From the NCBI GenBank assembly GCA_945906915.1, contig CAMDSI010000157.1, forward strand, positions 1-5,018: a DNA stretch of 5,018 nucleotides, in the 5' to 3' direction. Source of the DNA: Spirosoma fluviale (lineage in GTDB: Bacteria; Bacteroidota; Bacteroidia; Cytophagales; Spirosomataceae). Shown piece after piece: positions 1 to 5,018 of this stretch (within the stretch, counting starts at the first letter, position 1; the number at the start of each line of letters is the position of its first letter). Under the pieces are notes generated by a model, which saw only the letters and a list, made by a program, of their open reading frames with translations, was not told the origin of the DNA and ran no database searches. The position numbers and the translations under genes were made by a program.

Positions 1-392
1 AAATTCTCGGCTTGCTGAGACGTTCCATATTCGAAGGTACCGGCGATTTTCGTTAGACCATCGATGATGGCGGCAATTTTGGGATTGAATTGTTTTTCGA
101 TTTCTGCCAAAGTCGTATCCGTATCCTCCACCACATCGTGTAATAAAGCAGCTATAATCGAAGTAGTCCCTAAGCCTATTTCCTCCACACAAATTTGCGC
201 GACAGATAAGGGGTGATAGATATAAGGTTCCCCCGATTTACGTCGCATATCCTTATGGGCCTCCGCTGAGATCAGAAAGGCTTTTTTGATTTGCTTCGCG
301 TCATCATCTTTTAGAAATGGCTTCGCCGTCCGCAATAATTTGCGGTATCTCTTCAAAATCTCTAAACGTTCCTTTTCTAAATCTATCTGCAT
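1..392 (-). CDS. spoT: Rel/SpoT-family (p)ppGpp hydrolase/synthetase, N-terminal part (cut by window edge)
   Basis: Only the first 130 codons are in the window; the rest lies beyond the left edge. The visible part is the HD hydrolase domain of long RelA/SpoT homologues, cytosolic enzymes that make and degrade the alarmone (p)ppGpp. Visible motifs are His46 (AEAH), SGEPYIYHPLSVA at residues 53-65, and the metal-binding HDxxED signature as LHDVVEDT at 84-91 (His85, Asp86, Glu89, Asp90), followed by DGLTKI at 111-116. Because HDxxED is intact, I infer a hydrolysis-competent enzyme of the SpoT/Rel type rather than a synthetase-only RelA. Synthetase, TGS and ACT domains cannot be seen. The ATG start lies one base after the ispF stop (TAA-A-ATG), so it is the third gene of the operon, with no separate promoter space. 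The family call is very safe; the choice between the symbols spoT, rel and relA is not decidable here. Confidence 0.93.
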   Translation of the reverse strand, partial: MQIDLEKERLEILKRYRKLLRTAKPFLKDDDAKQIKKAFLISAEAHKDMRRKSGEPYIYHPLSVAQICVEEIGLGTTSIIAALLHDVVEDTDTTLAEIEKQFNPKIAAIIDGLTKIAGTFEYGTSQQAEN

Positions 393-393
393 T

Positions 394-873
394 TTATGCT
401 TTTGTAATTAAGGCTACCGCAGTGGCAGAAATTCCTTCTGCACGTCCCACGAAACCTAATCCTTCTGAAGTAGTGGCTTTAAGGGAGATTTGGTCTACCT
501 CTACCCCCATTACGATGGCAAGGTTTTCCTTTATGGCAGGAATAATTGGATTCAATTTAGGCTGATCCAAAATCACCGTCACATCCGCGTTCGCTAATTC
601 CCAACCCGCTTCCCGAATCATCTCCATGACCTTTTTTAACAAAAGAGTAGACGCTACTCCCTTCCACATCGGATCTTTGTCCGAAAAATGATACCCGATA
701 TTGCGCATATTCGCAGCCCCTAAAAGGGCATCACACAAAACATGGCAAACCACATCCGCATCCGAATGACCTAGTGGCCCTTTATCTGAGGGAATTTCTA
801 CTCCGCCTAAGATACAAGGACGCCCTTCTACCCAGCGATGTACATCATAACCTTGACCTACCCGAATCTTCAT
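394..873 (-). CDS. ispF: 2-C-methyl-D-erythritol 2,4-cyclodiphosphate synthase
   Basis: A complete 159-residue protein, the usual length for IspF. The enzyme cyclises CDP-methylerythritol 2-phosphate to MEcPP with release of CMP, in the non-mevalonate route to isopentenyl diphosphate; known members are cytosolic homotrimers. Zinc-binding residues are visible as Asp10 and His12 in GYDVH (8-12) and His44 in the helix after GHSDAD (35-40). The C-terminal signature TTSEGLGFVGRAEGI (134-148) matches the conserved TTTEKLGFTGRGEGI of E. coli IspF. Residue 58 is Asn in MRNIG, where the E. coli enzyme has Asp (GDIG). The ATG lies within the stop of the upstream peptidase gene (ATGA overlap), which fixes the start and suggests translational coupling; the Rel/SpoT gene follows after one base. 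There is no ispD partner or fusion in view. Confidence 0.97.
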   Translation of the reverse strand: MKIRVGQGYDVHRWVEGRPCILGGVEIPSDKGPLGHSDADVVCHVLCDALLGAANMRNIGYHFSDKDPMWKGVASTLLLKKVMEMIREAGWELANADVTVILDQPKLNPIIPAIKENLAIVMGVEVDQISLKATTSEGLGFVGRAEGISATAVALITKA

Positions 874-2111
874 TTTGCTGTTTTTTTATAAAGTAAGGTA
901 TTCGATTTCCCTTGAATAAACAAGCGCTGAGCCCATTTTTCCAAATCCGCCACCTGTACTTTGGCTATTTTTTCTGACTCCTCATTCACTAAATTAACAT
1001 TCCCTGCATTCGCAGCCATGGCTAAATTCATTGCCCGATTTAATACCTCAACCTCCCCAAAAACCAAGCTAGCTTCAGACTGATTTTTGACCATTTGCAG
1101 ATCCTTCTCTATAATTGGGGAGGCAGCGAAATCTTGTAAGGCTTTCTCCAAAGCCTTCTCCGCTTCTTCGATCTTTACATCATCACTTACCTGGCCTTGA
1201 ATAATCAATAAACCGGGGTCAATCGAACTCGTTTGATACGTTCCGATGGAATCGAAAATGCGCTGTTTTTGAACTAAATGTTCATATAAATAGGAGGACT
1301 CGCCTCGCCCTACTAAATCCGACATCAAATCAATGGCATAATAACCCGGCTCATACCGACCGATCACGGGATAAGCTTTATAAATCCGATTAGCAGGAAC
1401 ATCCCCACTGATTTCCATACGGCGATCTTCAGATTGTTCCGGCTCCTGAGGGAGTTTGCGATTCGGTTTAATTCCTGCATCAATGGGCGCAAACCATTTT
1501 TCTGCCAAAGCCTTTACCTGATCCACCTTCACGCGTCCAGCCACCACCAGCACCGCATTAGAAGGCACATAATGCTTTTCAAAAAAGGCCCTCACATCAC
1601 TCATCTGCGCCTCTTCGATATGCTGAATTCCAGCACCGATCGTAGGCCAGCGATACGGATGTTTTTGATAAATCATAGGTCTAAACTTCAACCAAACATC
1701 ACCATAAGGCTGATTCAAATAGCGCTGCTTGAATTCCTCAATCACCACCTTGCGTTGCGTTTCTAAACTTTGGGTATTGAAGGCTAATTGCTTCATTCTA
1801 TCCGATTCGAGCCAAAAAGCTGTTTCGATATTTTGGGCAGGAACAGAAATATAATAATTCGTTAAATCCGGCGTGGTAAAGGCATTATTTTCGCCCCCTA
1901 CTTTTTGTAAGGGCGTATCAAACGACGGAATATTCTCCGAGCCCCCGAACATCAGGTGCTCAAATAAATGAGCGAAGCCCGTTAGATTTTCGTCTTCATC
2001 TCGAGACCCCACATTATAGATCACATCTACCACCGCCATGGTCGTGGCCGGATCTTCATGTACGATAACTTGGAGACCGTTAGCGAGGGTAAATTTTTCG
2101 AAAGAAATCAT
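870..2111 (-). CDS. M16-family zinc metallopeptidase (insulinase/processing-peptidase type), cytosolic single-unit form
   Basis: A 413-residue protein with the M16 architecture: an N-terminal catalytic half (about 5-205) and a C-terminal inactive-like half (about 235-405). The inverted zinc motif HxxEH is present as AHLFEHLMF (47-55: His48, Glu51, His52), and the distal glutamate is probably Glu126 in VVIEEFKQ (122-129), about 74 residues on. Other family hallmarks are VGSRDE (34-39), GGENNAFT (72-79), WLESDRM (100-106), NQPYGD (133-138) and HPYRWPTIG (151-159). There is no signal peptide, so I infer a cytosolic oligopeptidase; the substrate is unknown. In the C-terminal half the usual SSRLY reads ESSYLY (271-276), replacing the arginine of the family's Arg/Tyr pair. 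The M16B subgroup often works as homodimers or pairs of subunits; no second M16 gene is visible. It is the first gene of the operon and overlaps ispF by 4 bases. Confidence 0.95.
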   Translation of the reverse strand: MISFEKFTLANGLQVIVHEDPATTMAVVDVIYNVGSRDEDENLTGFAHLFEHLMFGGSENIPSFDTPLQKVGGENNAFTTPDLTNYYISVPAQNIETAFWLESDRMKQLAFNTQSLETQRKVVIEEFKQRYLNQPYGDVWLKFRPMIYQKHPYRWPTIGAGIQHIEEAQMSDVRAFFEKHYVPSNAVLVVAGRVKVDQVKALAEKWFAPIDAGIKPNRKLPQEPEQSEDRRMEISGDVPANRIYKAYPVIGRYEPGYYAIDLMSDLVGRGESSYLYEHLVQKQRIFDSIGTYQTSSIDPGLLIIQGQVSDDVKIEEAEKALEKALQDFAASPIIEKDLQMVKNQSEASLVFGEVEVLNRAMNLAMAANAGNVNLVNEESEKIAKVQVADLEKWAQRLFIQGKSNTLLYKKTAK

Positions 2112-2119
2112 GTGGTGGG

Positions 2120-2129
2120 GTTTATAAAC
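2120..2129. repeat. Perfect 10-bp palindrome GTTTATAAAC in the divergent intergenic region
   Basis: The sequence equals its own reverse complement. It lies just downstream of, and touches by one base, the minus-strand -7-like element, so it would cover the expected transcription start of the peptidase-ispF-Rel/SpoT operon. It could be an operator half, but short AT-rich palindromes also arise by chance. No regulator gene is nearby to support a binding role. Confidence 0.4.
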
Positions 2130-2136
2130 AAAAGTA
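2129..2136 (-). promoter_or_regulatory. Putative Bacteroidota -7 promoter element for the M16-ispF-Rel/SpoT operon
   Basis: Read on the minus strand this is TACTTTTG, an exact fit to the TAnnTTTG -7 element known from Bacteroidota promoters. It ends 17 bases before the peptidase ATG, implying a short leader of roughly ten bases. No TTG -33 element is found at the usual 17-23 base spacing; the nearest TTG upstream (2149-2151 read in reverse) leaves only 12 bases. The octamer is therefore good but the full promoter is not proven. Confidence 0.45.
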
Positions 2137-2168
2137 AAAAATTAGACCCAAAAACCACAGAGCTTAAC

Positions 2169-2176
2169 TAAATTTA
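2169..2176 (+). promoter_or_regulatory. Weak -7-like element upstream of the TPR-protein gene
   Basis: TAAATTTA matches TAnnTTTG in all but the last base and is the best plus-strand candidate between the two divergent genes. It ends 14 bases before the first ATG of the TPR gene, so the leader would be very short. No TTG lies at the expected -33 position. AT-rich DNA produces such matches readily, so this is a candidate only. Confidence 0.25.
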
Positions 2177-2185
2177 CAGAGTAAA
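2173..2185. repeat. Short dyad TTTAC-AGA-GTAAA before the TPR-gene start
   Basis: Perfect 5-bp arms (2173-2177 and 2181-2185) flank a 3-base spacer, ending 5 bases before the ATG at 2191. It overlaps the candidate -7 element and occupies the position where a ribosome-binding site would be expected. It could be an operator or a weak leader hairpin; the arms are short enough for chance. Confidence 0.3.
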
Positions 2186-2190
2186 CAATT

Positions 2191-3303
2191 ATGATGATTC
2201 GGGTCGCCCTTCTTTTTATTTTCCTTTCCACTTCATTGCAGGCTCAAATCCTCCAGGACCCGGTAGCTAAAGCCCAAATCACCCAAGGGCTATCCAATTT
2301 ATATCAATACGATTTCAAAGAGTCAACTGCCCTATTCACTAACCTTAAAGCAAAATACCCTCGCCATCCAGCCCCCTATTTATTATTAGCCATGCAATGG
2401 GAACAACAATATTTCCCCTTAAAAGATCATCCGGCACAGAGTAAAAACTATTTAGCAAACTTAGAAAAGGCCTATGAATTAGCTCAGGAATTATATGACC
2501 GGGATGAAAATGACTTAGAAGCGTCCTTTTTCTGCACAGCTTCCCTCGGATTTTTAGCTGCTTATGAAGCAGACGAACAGAATTTTATGAAAGTGGTTAC
2601 CTATGCAAAAAAGGCTTATGGATTCTTGAAAATTGGACTTCAAAACACAGAAAAACAGCCCGAATTTCTTTTTTCTACCGGTATGTATAACTATTATAGT
2701 GTGGCATACCCAGAATTGCATCCCGTATTAAAACCCTTTATGTTTTTATTTCTAGAAGGGAATAAACGCATGGGCTTATCTCAACTAGAAGCAGGCACAA
2801 GACGAACGACCTTTGTCAAAAATGAATCCTTATTTTACATGGGTTATGTTCAAAATAAATACGAGGGTAACCCTTCTAAAGCCTTAGCTTATAACCAAAT
2901 TTTATCAGAAAATTTCCCTAATAACCATTGGTACATTTTGCAAAGAGCGGAGTTATTAACTTTGACGGGGAAATTCGAAGAAGCCGAACCCTTTATTGAA
3001 AAAATGGAGGCCCTGAAATCGAACTATTATACCGGCGCGGCCTATACCTTACGCGGAATGCGGGAGGAAGTAGAACGAAAAGACTTTCATAAGGCGGAGT
3101 TTTGGTATACGAAGGCGATCCGCTTCCCCTTCGAAGAACGTCTCACTAAAGACATTCGAGGTCTCGCCTATTTAGGTCTCGCCCGCATTTCTTACCGAGA
3201 AAAAAAGCCATTCTTGTTCAAAAAATACCTCAAACAATCTGCGGATTTTATTGAATACAAAAATTCGTTGATCGAATATAAACGACTAAATAATGGAAAG
3301 TAG
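2191..3303 (+). CDS. Exported TPR-like helical-repeat protein of unknown function
   Basis: A 370-residue protein with an N-terminal Sec signal peptide: Arg4, a hydrophobic stretch at 5-16, then LQA before a likely signal peptidase I cut between Ala18 and Gln19. No lipobox cysteine is present, so the mature protein is probably periplasmic. The rest is largely alpha-helical with degenerate tetratricopeptide-like pairs, most visible at about 29-60, 208-245 (FYMGYVQNKYEGNPSKALAY within it), 247-272 (GKFEEAEPFIEKME), 283-312 and 323-352. A tyrosine-rich, proline-containing middle part (about 160-190, with MYNYYSVAYPELHP) is not TPR-like and may mark a specific subfamily. ATG is doubled at the start (2191 and 2194) and either could be used. 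The gene overlaps the following methyltransferase by 11 bases, so the two are co-transcribed. TPR proteins are usually scaffolds for protein contacts; partner and role are not evident. Confidence 0.88.
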   Translation: MMIRVALLFIFLSTSLQAQILQDPVAKAQITQGLSNLYQYDFKESTALFTNLKAKYPRHPAPYLLLAMQWEQQYFPLKDHPAQSKNYLANLEKAYELAQELYDRDENDLEASFFCTASLGFLAAYEADEQNFMKVVTYAKKAYGFLKIGLQNTEKQPEFLFSTGMYNYYSVAYPELHPVLKPFMFLFLEGNKRMGLSQLEAGTRRTTFVKNESLFYMGYVQNKYEGNPSKALAYNQILSENFPNNHWYILQRAELLTLTGKFEEAEPFIEKMEALKSNYYTGAAYTLRGMREEVERKDFHKAEFWYTKAIRFPFEERLTKDIRGLAYLGLARISYREKKPFLFKKYLKQSADFIEYKNSLIEYKRLNNGK

Positions 3304-3994
3304 AGAAGCTGGAATCGAACGATTGTATCCTACCATAACTGGCCGGATGTCCGCGCGTTATTACTATTTGATTCAATTGCGCAAGCAATTAGAACGCGTC
3401 ATTTCTTTATATGTTCGAAATTCTCCTCACCAATTAATAGCAGATTATGGTTGTGGGAACAAGCCTTATGAGCCTTTATTTAAGCCCTTTGTGGAACAAT
3501 ACATTGGTTTAGATTTAGCTTATAATACGAAAGCGGATGTGGTGGTGGATCCAGCTGGCATCATTGATATGCCTGCAGAAAGTGTTGGATTTGTTTTATC
3601 TACCCAGGTTTTAGAACACGTGGAAGACCCCAAAGCCTATTTAAAAGAAGCGCACCGGATTCTAGAAAAAGAAGGCAAGTTGATTTTATCCACACATGGC
3701 TATTGGATGTTCCATCCGGATCCGACGGATTTTTGGCGCTGGACCTCGACGGGTTTGAAGAAAATTGTAACCGAGGCTGGATTCGAAGTGGTTTATTTCG
3801 AAGGCATTTTGGGTCGTTCTTCGATGGGATTGCAATTATTCCAGGATGGTCTTTTATTTAAATTGCCAAAGCCTTTGCGCTTCTTATTGTCATTAGTTCT
3901 TCAGCCCTTGATTATCTTTTTTGACAAAATCATTACGGCCAAATCCCGCAATGAGGATGCCTGCACTTTCGTTCTTGTAGCTAAGAAAGTCTAG
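3293..3994 (+). CDS. Class I SAM-dependent methyltransferase, cell-surface-polysaccharide-cluster type
   Basis: A 233-residue protein with a Rossmann-type methyltransferase core of the Methyltransf_11 kind. Motif I is LIADYGCGNKPY (48-59), where the usual third glycine is replaced, followed by the acidic ribose-binding position Asp74 in IGLDL (71-75). STQVLEHVEDP (103-113) and the helix-strand EAHRILEKEGKLILST (119-134) match the post-motif region. HPDPTDFWRWT (141-151) then Gly154-Leu155 is a recognisable signature of methyltransferases often found with glycosyltransferase genes. The C-terminal part has a hydrophobic stretch (about 194-210, FLLSLVLQPLIIFF inside), possibly membrane-associating. 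The substrate is unknown; a sugar or lipid-linked glycan is only an inference. The ATG at 3293 lies inside the end of the TPR gene; Met19 is a possible later start. The 3' end overlaps the convergent epimerase gene by 14 bases. Confidence 0.9.
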   Translation: MESREAGIERLYPTITGRMSARYYYLIQLRKQLERVISLYVRNSPHQLIADYGCGNKPYEPLFKPFVEQYIGLDLAYNTKADVVVDPAGIIDMPAESVGFVLSTQVLEHVEDPKAYLKEAHRILEKEGKLILSTHGYWMFHPDPTDFWRWTSTGLKKIVTEAGFEVVYFEGILGRSSMGLQLFQDGLLFKLPKPLRFLLSLVLQPLIIFFDKIITAKSRNEDACTFVLVAKKV

Positions 3995-4907
3995 CTTTTT
4001 CGTAAGCGATCGTGGCGTCTAAGGCTTGGTCAAATGAAGTAATTTCCCAGTTTATCCTAGACGAAAGTTTCGAAGTATCTAAGCAGATTTTTTGCACATC
4101 TGTCAGCTTTGCGTCTTTGTACTCAACTCGGAATGCTGGTAGTTTCACTTGAATACGCTTGATAATCTCGTTCAAGGTTAGCGATTCGCCGGAACCCACA
4201 TTGATTGTCTCATTTTTTACACCTGCTTGTATCAAGCCATCTATTGCTTTTCCGATATCAGCGGCGTAGATATAATCTTTGGCCTGCGACCCATCTCCCC
4301 AAATCGTCATTACCTCCCCTTTCAGCGCCTTACGAAGTGCAATATTTATCACCCCTTGTTTAGGTGAGCGATGAAACGAACCGAAAGGATTCGACAAACG
4401 CAAAATCAAATAATCAATCTGGTATAAATTCGCGTACAATTCAATATAATGCTCGACCGCCAGCTTAATAATTCCATAGGAACTGATGGGCTTACAAGGA
4501 AAATCCTCCGGCACTTTTTCTTGATTCACATTTCCGTAAACCGCGCCACCCGTGGACAAATAAAGTAATTTAGAGACCTGGTGTTTCTTCATCATCTCCA
4601 TTAAACCGATGGTAGGCAATAAATTAGACTCGATGTCTTGGCGAATATTCTCGGAGGAAATCGCAGGAATAATGGAAGAGGCAAAATGAAATACGCGATT
4701 AAAGGAATGCTTTGAAAATAAGTCATCCAAAGCTTTCGCATCCGCATAATCCCCCACAACGAATGTCACAAAGGAAGGAAATTTAACTCCCTCCGGTTTT
4801 TCATGGGCAAAAACAATCACCTCCGCTGTTGAACCATTCTGCTGCAAATATTCCAGCCAGTTCAAGCCTAAAAAACCACTTCCTCCAACGACTAAATTTT
4901 TCTTCAT
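3981..4907 (-). CDS. NAD-dependent epimerase/dehydratase, extended SDR (UDP-glucose 4-epimerase-like)
   Basis: A complete 308-residue extended short-chain dehydrogenase/reductase. The N-terminal dinucleotide-binding motif is VGGSGFLG (7-14). The central strand carries YLSTGGAVYG (116-125), and the catalytic YxxxK is SYGIIK (143-148: Tyr144, Lys148). RLSNPFG (170-176), QGVIN (184-188) and WGDGSQAKDYIYAADIGKAI (203-222) match the substrate-side signature of sugar-nucleotide epimerases and dehydratases; the usual arginine of the GDGxQxRDYIY motif is Lys210. INVGSGES (235-242) is the typical later loop. Such enzymes act in the cytosol on nucleotide sugars, making precursors for O-antigen, capsule or exopolysaccharide. 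The motifs do not distinguish a 4-epimerase from a 4,6-dehydratase or reductase, so no symbol is given. The nearby methyltransferase supports a polysaccharide context. The start is the first ATG after a 111-base non-coding stretch. Confidence 0.93.
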   Translation of the reverse strand: MKKNLVVGGSGFLGLNWLEYLQQNGSTAEVIVFAHEKPEGVKFPSFVTFVVGDYADAKALDDLFSKHSFNRVFHFASSIIPAISSENIRQDIESNLLPTIGLMEMMKKHQVSKLLYLSTGGAVYGNVNQEKVPEDFPCKPISSYGIIKLAVEHYIELYANLYQIDYLILRLSNPFGSFHRSPKQGVINIALRKALKGEVMTIWGDGSQAKDYIYAADIGKAIDGLIQAGVKNETINVGSGESLTLNEIIKRIQVKLPAFRVEYKDAKLTDVQKICLDTSKLSSRINWEITSFDQALDATIAYEKARLS

Positions 4908-4922
4908 GACGCGTATTTGCTG

Positions 4923-4943
4923 TAAAAATAGCCGAAAAATTTA
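4923..4943 (-). promoter_or_regulatory. Weak -7-like elements upstream of the epimerase gene
   Basis: On the minus strand two octamers, TAAATTTT (4943-4936) and TATTTTTA (4930-4923), each match TAnnTTTG at all but the last position. They lie 28 and 15 bases ahead of the ATG. Neither has a TTG at the usual -33 spacing. One of them may be the epimerase promoter, but the gene could also be read from an upstream gene off the right edge. Confidence 0.22.
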
Positions 4944-4954
4944 GCTAATTTCGG
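4932..4954. repeat. Imperfect dyad, possible bidirectional terminator or operator
   Basis: Arms CCGAAA (4932-4937) and TTTCGG (4949-4954) pair perfectly, and the interior can continue as TT-AG against CT-AA if an AA and a T are bulged out, leaving almost no loop unless the innermost pairs open. A T-tract follows on both strands (TTTT at 4955-4958 on plus; a TATTTTTA run at 4930-4923 on minus). This resembles a weak intrinsic terminator for a gene entering from the right, but it also overlaps candidate promoter octamers, so an operator is an alternative. Confidence 0.35.
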
Positions 4955-5018
4955 TTTTCGTAAAAAATACCAGCCTGAATGCGTTTAATCATCGCCCGCT
5001 CTAATTTCTTTTCTTACT
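4955..5018. other. Right window edge, coding status unresolved
   Basis: Two readings are possible. On the plus strand an ATG at 4979 opens an uninterrupted frame to the edge (MRLIIARSNFFSY), which could be the start of a divergent gene. On the minus strand the frame entering at 5017 ends in TAA at 4987-4985 (VRKEIRAGDD then stop), which could be the tail of a gene upstream of the epimerase. Thirteen and ten codons are too few to decide. Confidence 0.2.

Noticed and set aside
317..565. Plus-strand open frame of 82 codons
   Set aside because: It lies antisense to the end of ispF and the start of the Rel/SpoT gene, both with unmistakable family motifs; its product has no recognisable domain.
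1434..1766. Plus-strand open frame of 110 codons
   Set aside because: It is antisense to the M16 peptidase catalytic half and is a composition-driven shadow with a Cys/His/Arg-rich, non-protein-like product.
3985..4000. Small hairpin AGAAAG-TCTAG-CTTTTT at the convergent gene ends
   Set aside because: The stem has a single G-C pair and one G-T wobble, too weak to call an intrinsic terminator.
2191..4907. Possibility that the TPR protein, methyltransferase and epimerase form a novel defence or toxin system
   Set aside because: There is no nuclease, toxin, reverse transcriptase, phage or mobile-element signature, and the methyltransferase looks like a polysaccharide-cluster small-molecule type, not a DNA methylase (no DPPY or PCQ motif).
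4945..5013. Minus-strand frame reading EKKLERAMIKRIQAGIFYENRN then stop
   Set aside because: The residues look protein-like, but a TAA in the same frame (5016-5014) precedes them, leaving only 22 codons; the frame also runs into the dyad. Could be chance or a remnant; not supportable as a gene.

Overview
The window looks like a chromosomal segment of a member of the Bacteroidota, most likely in or near the Cytophagales. The reasons are indirect. The M16 peptidase, IspF and Rel/Spo proteins read like Bacteroidota homologues. Start codons lack Shine-Dalgarno sequences and have AT-rich leaders. The best promoter-like octamer fits the TAnnTTTG -7 element of this phylum. Genes are tightly packed, and the composition looks even across the window, with no sign of a mobile element.

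Layout. Positions 1-2111 hold a compact minus-strand operon read right to left: a cytosolic M16 zinc peptidase (2111-870), ispF of the MEP isoprenoid pathway (873-394), and the N-terminal part of a Rel/SpoT (p)ppGpp enzyme (392 to beyond the left edge). The first two genes overlap in an ATGA, and the second and third are separated by one base, so all three are almost certainly co-transcribed and probably translationally coupled. A 79-base divergent intergenic region (2112-2190) holds promoter-like and palindromic elements. To its right a plus-strand pair runs: an exported TPR-like protein of unknown role (2191-3303) and a class I SAM-dependent methyltransferase (3293-3994), overlapping by 11 bases. 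Facing it is a minus-strand extended-SDR sugar-nucleotide epimerase/dehydratase (4907-3981), whose 3' end overlaps the methyltransferase by 14 bases. The last 111 bases hold an imperfect dyad and no gene that can be resolved.

How the genes fit together. The left operon is housekeeping: proteolysis, isoprenoid precursors and stringent-response control. The methyltransferase and the epimerase are of types common in surface-polysaccharide (O-antigen or capsule) gene clusters, so the right side may be the edge of such a cluster, though no glycosyltransferase or transporter is visible here. I found no RNA gene, CRISPR array, insertion sequence or defence system, and no convincing previously undescribed system. 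The points most worth a second look are a replaced arginine in the M16 C-terminal domain, a possible Asp-to-Asn change in IspF, the palindromes in the divergent promoter region, and the exported TPR protein coupled to a methyltransferase.
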